A stretch of DNA of 14,053 nucleotides. Origin: Colimorpha_A sp045543555. GTDB taxonomy: Bacteria; Bacillota; Clostridia; Oscillospirales; CAG-272. Shown here in pieces: positions 13,643 through 14,053 of the stretch (position 1 is the stretch's first letter; every line of letters begins with the position of its first letter). A program made the position numbers and the translations under genes. The notes beneath the pieces are model-generated. The model was not told the DNA's origin. It saw only the letters and a list, made by a program, of their open reading frames with translations, and ran no database searches. Location: positions 1 to 14,053 of the forward strand of contig JAZQMQ010000027.1 in the NCBI GenBank assembly GCA_045543555.1, in the 5' to 3' direction.

Positions 13643-13762
13643 TTCTATTTATACAGATCAACATCATTTGCTCTTTGCCTTCCCCAGCGGGGAAGGTGGC
13701 AACCGAAGGTTGACGGATGAGGAGAGCATTTTATGGATTATACATTATTTGATTGAATCAAC
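13643..13762 (+). repeat. Palindromic repeat copy 1 (direct)
   Basis: 120 bp. The core hairpin CCTTCCCC-AGC-GGGGAAGG (13678-13696) is followed by a second hairpin CAACC-GAA-GGTTG (13700-13712) and GACGGATGAGGAGAGC. It ends in the odd palindrome TTGATT-G-AATCAA (13749-13761). It is about 93% identical by eye to the copy beginning at 13933. On the minus strand its left edge carries TATAAA. Confidence 0.9.
13648..13653 (-). promoter_or_regulatory. Possible -10 element reading toward DUF559-gyrA from repeat copy 1
   Basis: Minus-strand TATAAA at 13648-13653, about 57 nt upstream of the DUF559 ATG. In the sister repeat (13938-13943) the same hexamer is preceded by TGG, giving an extended -10 (TGGTATAAA); copy 1 has lost one G. 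No good -35 is visible. This is the only -10 candidate I see close upstream of DUF559-gyrA. Confidence 0.3.
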
Positions 13763-13813
13763 TTTGTTTGTTTTTTTATCGTTTTTTCAATCAATTTCAG
13801 GATATCCGAACGT

Positions 13814-13863
13814 TGATCTCCTCATCCACCGCAAGCGGTCCCCCTTCCCCGCTGGGGAAGGCT
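13814..13863 (-). repeat. Palindromic repeat, inverted partner
   Basis: On the minus strand the core CCTTCCCC-AGC-GGGGAAGG (13843-13861) is followed by a hairpin with arms ACCGC/GCGGT (13828-13839) and GGATGAGGAGATCA. It shares the core and the GGATGAGGAG block with copies 1 and 2 but has a different second hairpin and lacks their flanks. It lies between two direct copies in opposite orientation. Confidence 0.85.
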
Positions 13864-13932
13864 TAATATACTGCAATTCCACTTCTGCGTATTGTTTAGC
13901 AGTCATGGGATTATGTTTAATATTTAGGTGAC

Positions 13933-14053
13933 TTCTATTTATACCAGATCAACATCATTTTCCCTTCGCCTTCCCCAGCGGGGAAGGTGGCAACCGAAGG
14001 TTGACGGATGAGGAGAGCATTTTATAGATTACACATTATATGATTGAATCAAC
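13933..14053 (+). repeat. Palindromic repeat copy 2 (direct, reaches window edge)
   Basis: At least 121 bp, with core hairpin at 13969-13987 and second hairpin CAACC-GAA-GGTTG at 13991-14003. The order of blocks is the same as in copy 1 through to GATTGAATCAAC at the window end. Differences from copy 1 are one extra C near the left edge and a handful of substitutions. Because flanking AT-rich sequence is conserved along with the core, the copied unit is about 120 bp, not just the palindrome. Confidence 0.88.

Noticed and set aside
13605..13931. 108-codon plus-strand frame through the palindromic repeats
   Set aside because: It is made of repeat sequence, with no ribosome binding site or protein-like composition.
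13643..14053. Repeat cluster as a CRISPR array
   Set aside because: Only two direct 120-bp copies and one inverted copy, no regular short repeat-spacer pattern and no cas genes.

Overview
The window looks like a low- to mid-GC Gram-positive chromosome, most likely a clostridial (Ruminococcaceae/Oscillospiraceae-like) bacterium. The evidence is strong AGGAG-type ribosome binding sites, perfect TTGACA/TATAAT-type promoters, the order noc-like / parA / parB / serS with two consensus parS sites, and many GC-rich palindromic intergenic repeats. parABS and gyrA usually lie near oriC, so this is probably an origin-proximal segment; that placement is inference.

Layout. The left end carries the first 337 codons of a uracil-type NCS2 permease (uraA) on the minus strand, divergent from the partition locus. 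The partition locus reads a ParB paralog (Noc-like), two perfect parS sites 39 bp apart, a strong promoter, then parA, parB and serS closely spaced as one operon. After a palindrome-rich gap of about 265 bp comes a tight four-gene operon on the plus strand: a two-TM protein of unknown function, a membrane-anchored MORN-repeat protein, a YwaF/TMEM164-like membrane protein, and a TIGR01212 (YtqA/YhcC) radical SAM enzyme.

From about 8.7 to 10.7 kb the window is accessory in character. It holds a palindromic repeat and a bidirectional terminator, a minus-strand nucleotidyltransferase, a long gap with two more palindromic elements and what looks like the end of an IS3-like element, an orphan ribbon-helix-helix (RHH) regulator, and a divergent DUF2493/SLOG gene broken by a single-base frameshift at an A8 tract. 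The RHH/SLOG divergent region contains four ATTGC repeats spaced 11-13 bp, which look like an RHH operator over the SLOG promoter.

The right end is gyrA on the minus strand, overlapped by 4 nt (ATGA) by an upstream DUF559 (Vsr-like) endonuclease gene. Immediately upstream of that gene are two direct copies and one inverted copy of a palindromic repeat with core CCTTCCCC-AGC-GGGGAAGG, arranged like a BIME. The most interesting candidates are this DUF559-plus-repeat arrangement lodged in front of gyrA, the RHH/SLOG divergent module with its homopolymer frameshift, and the unusual GyrA residues at the quinolone-determining positions.
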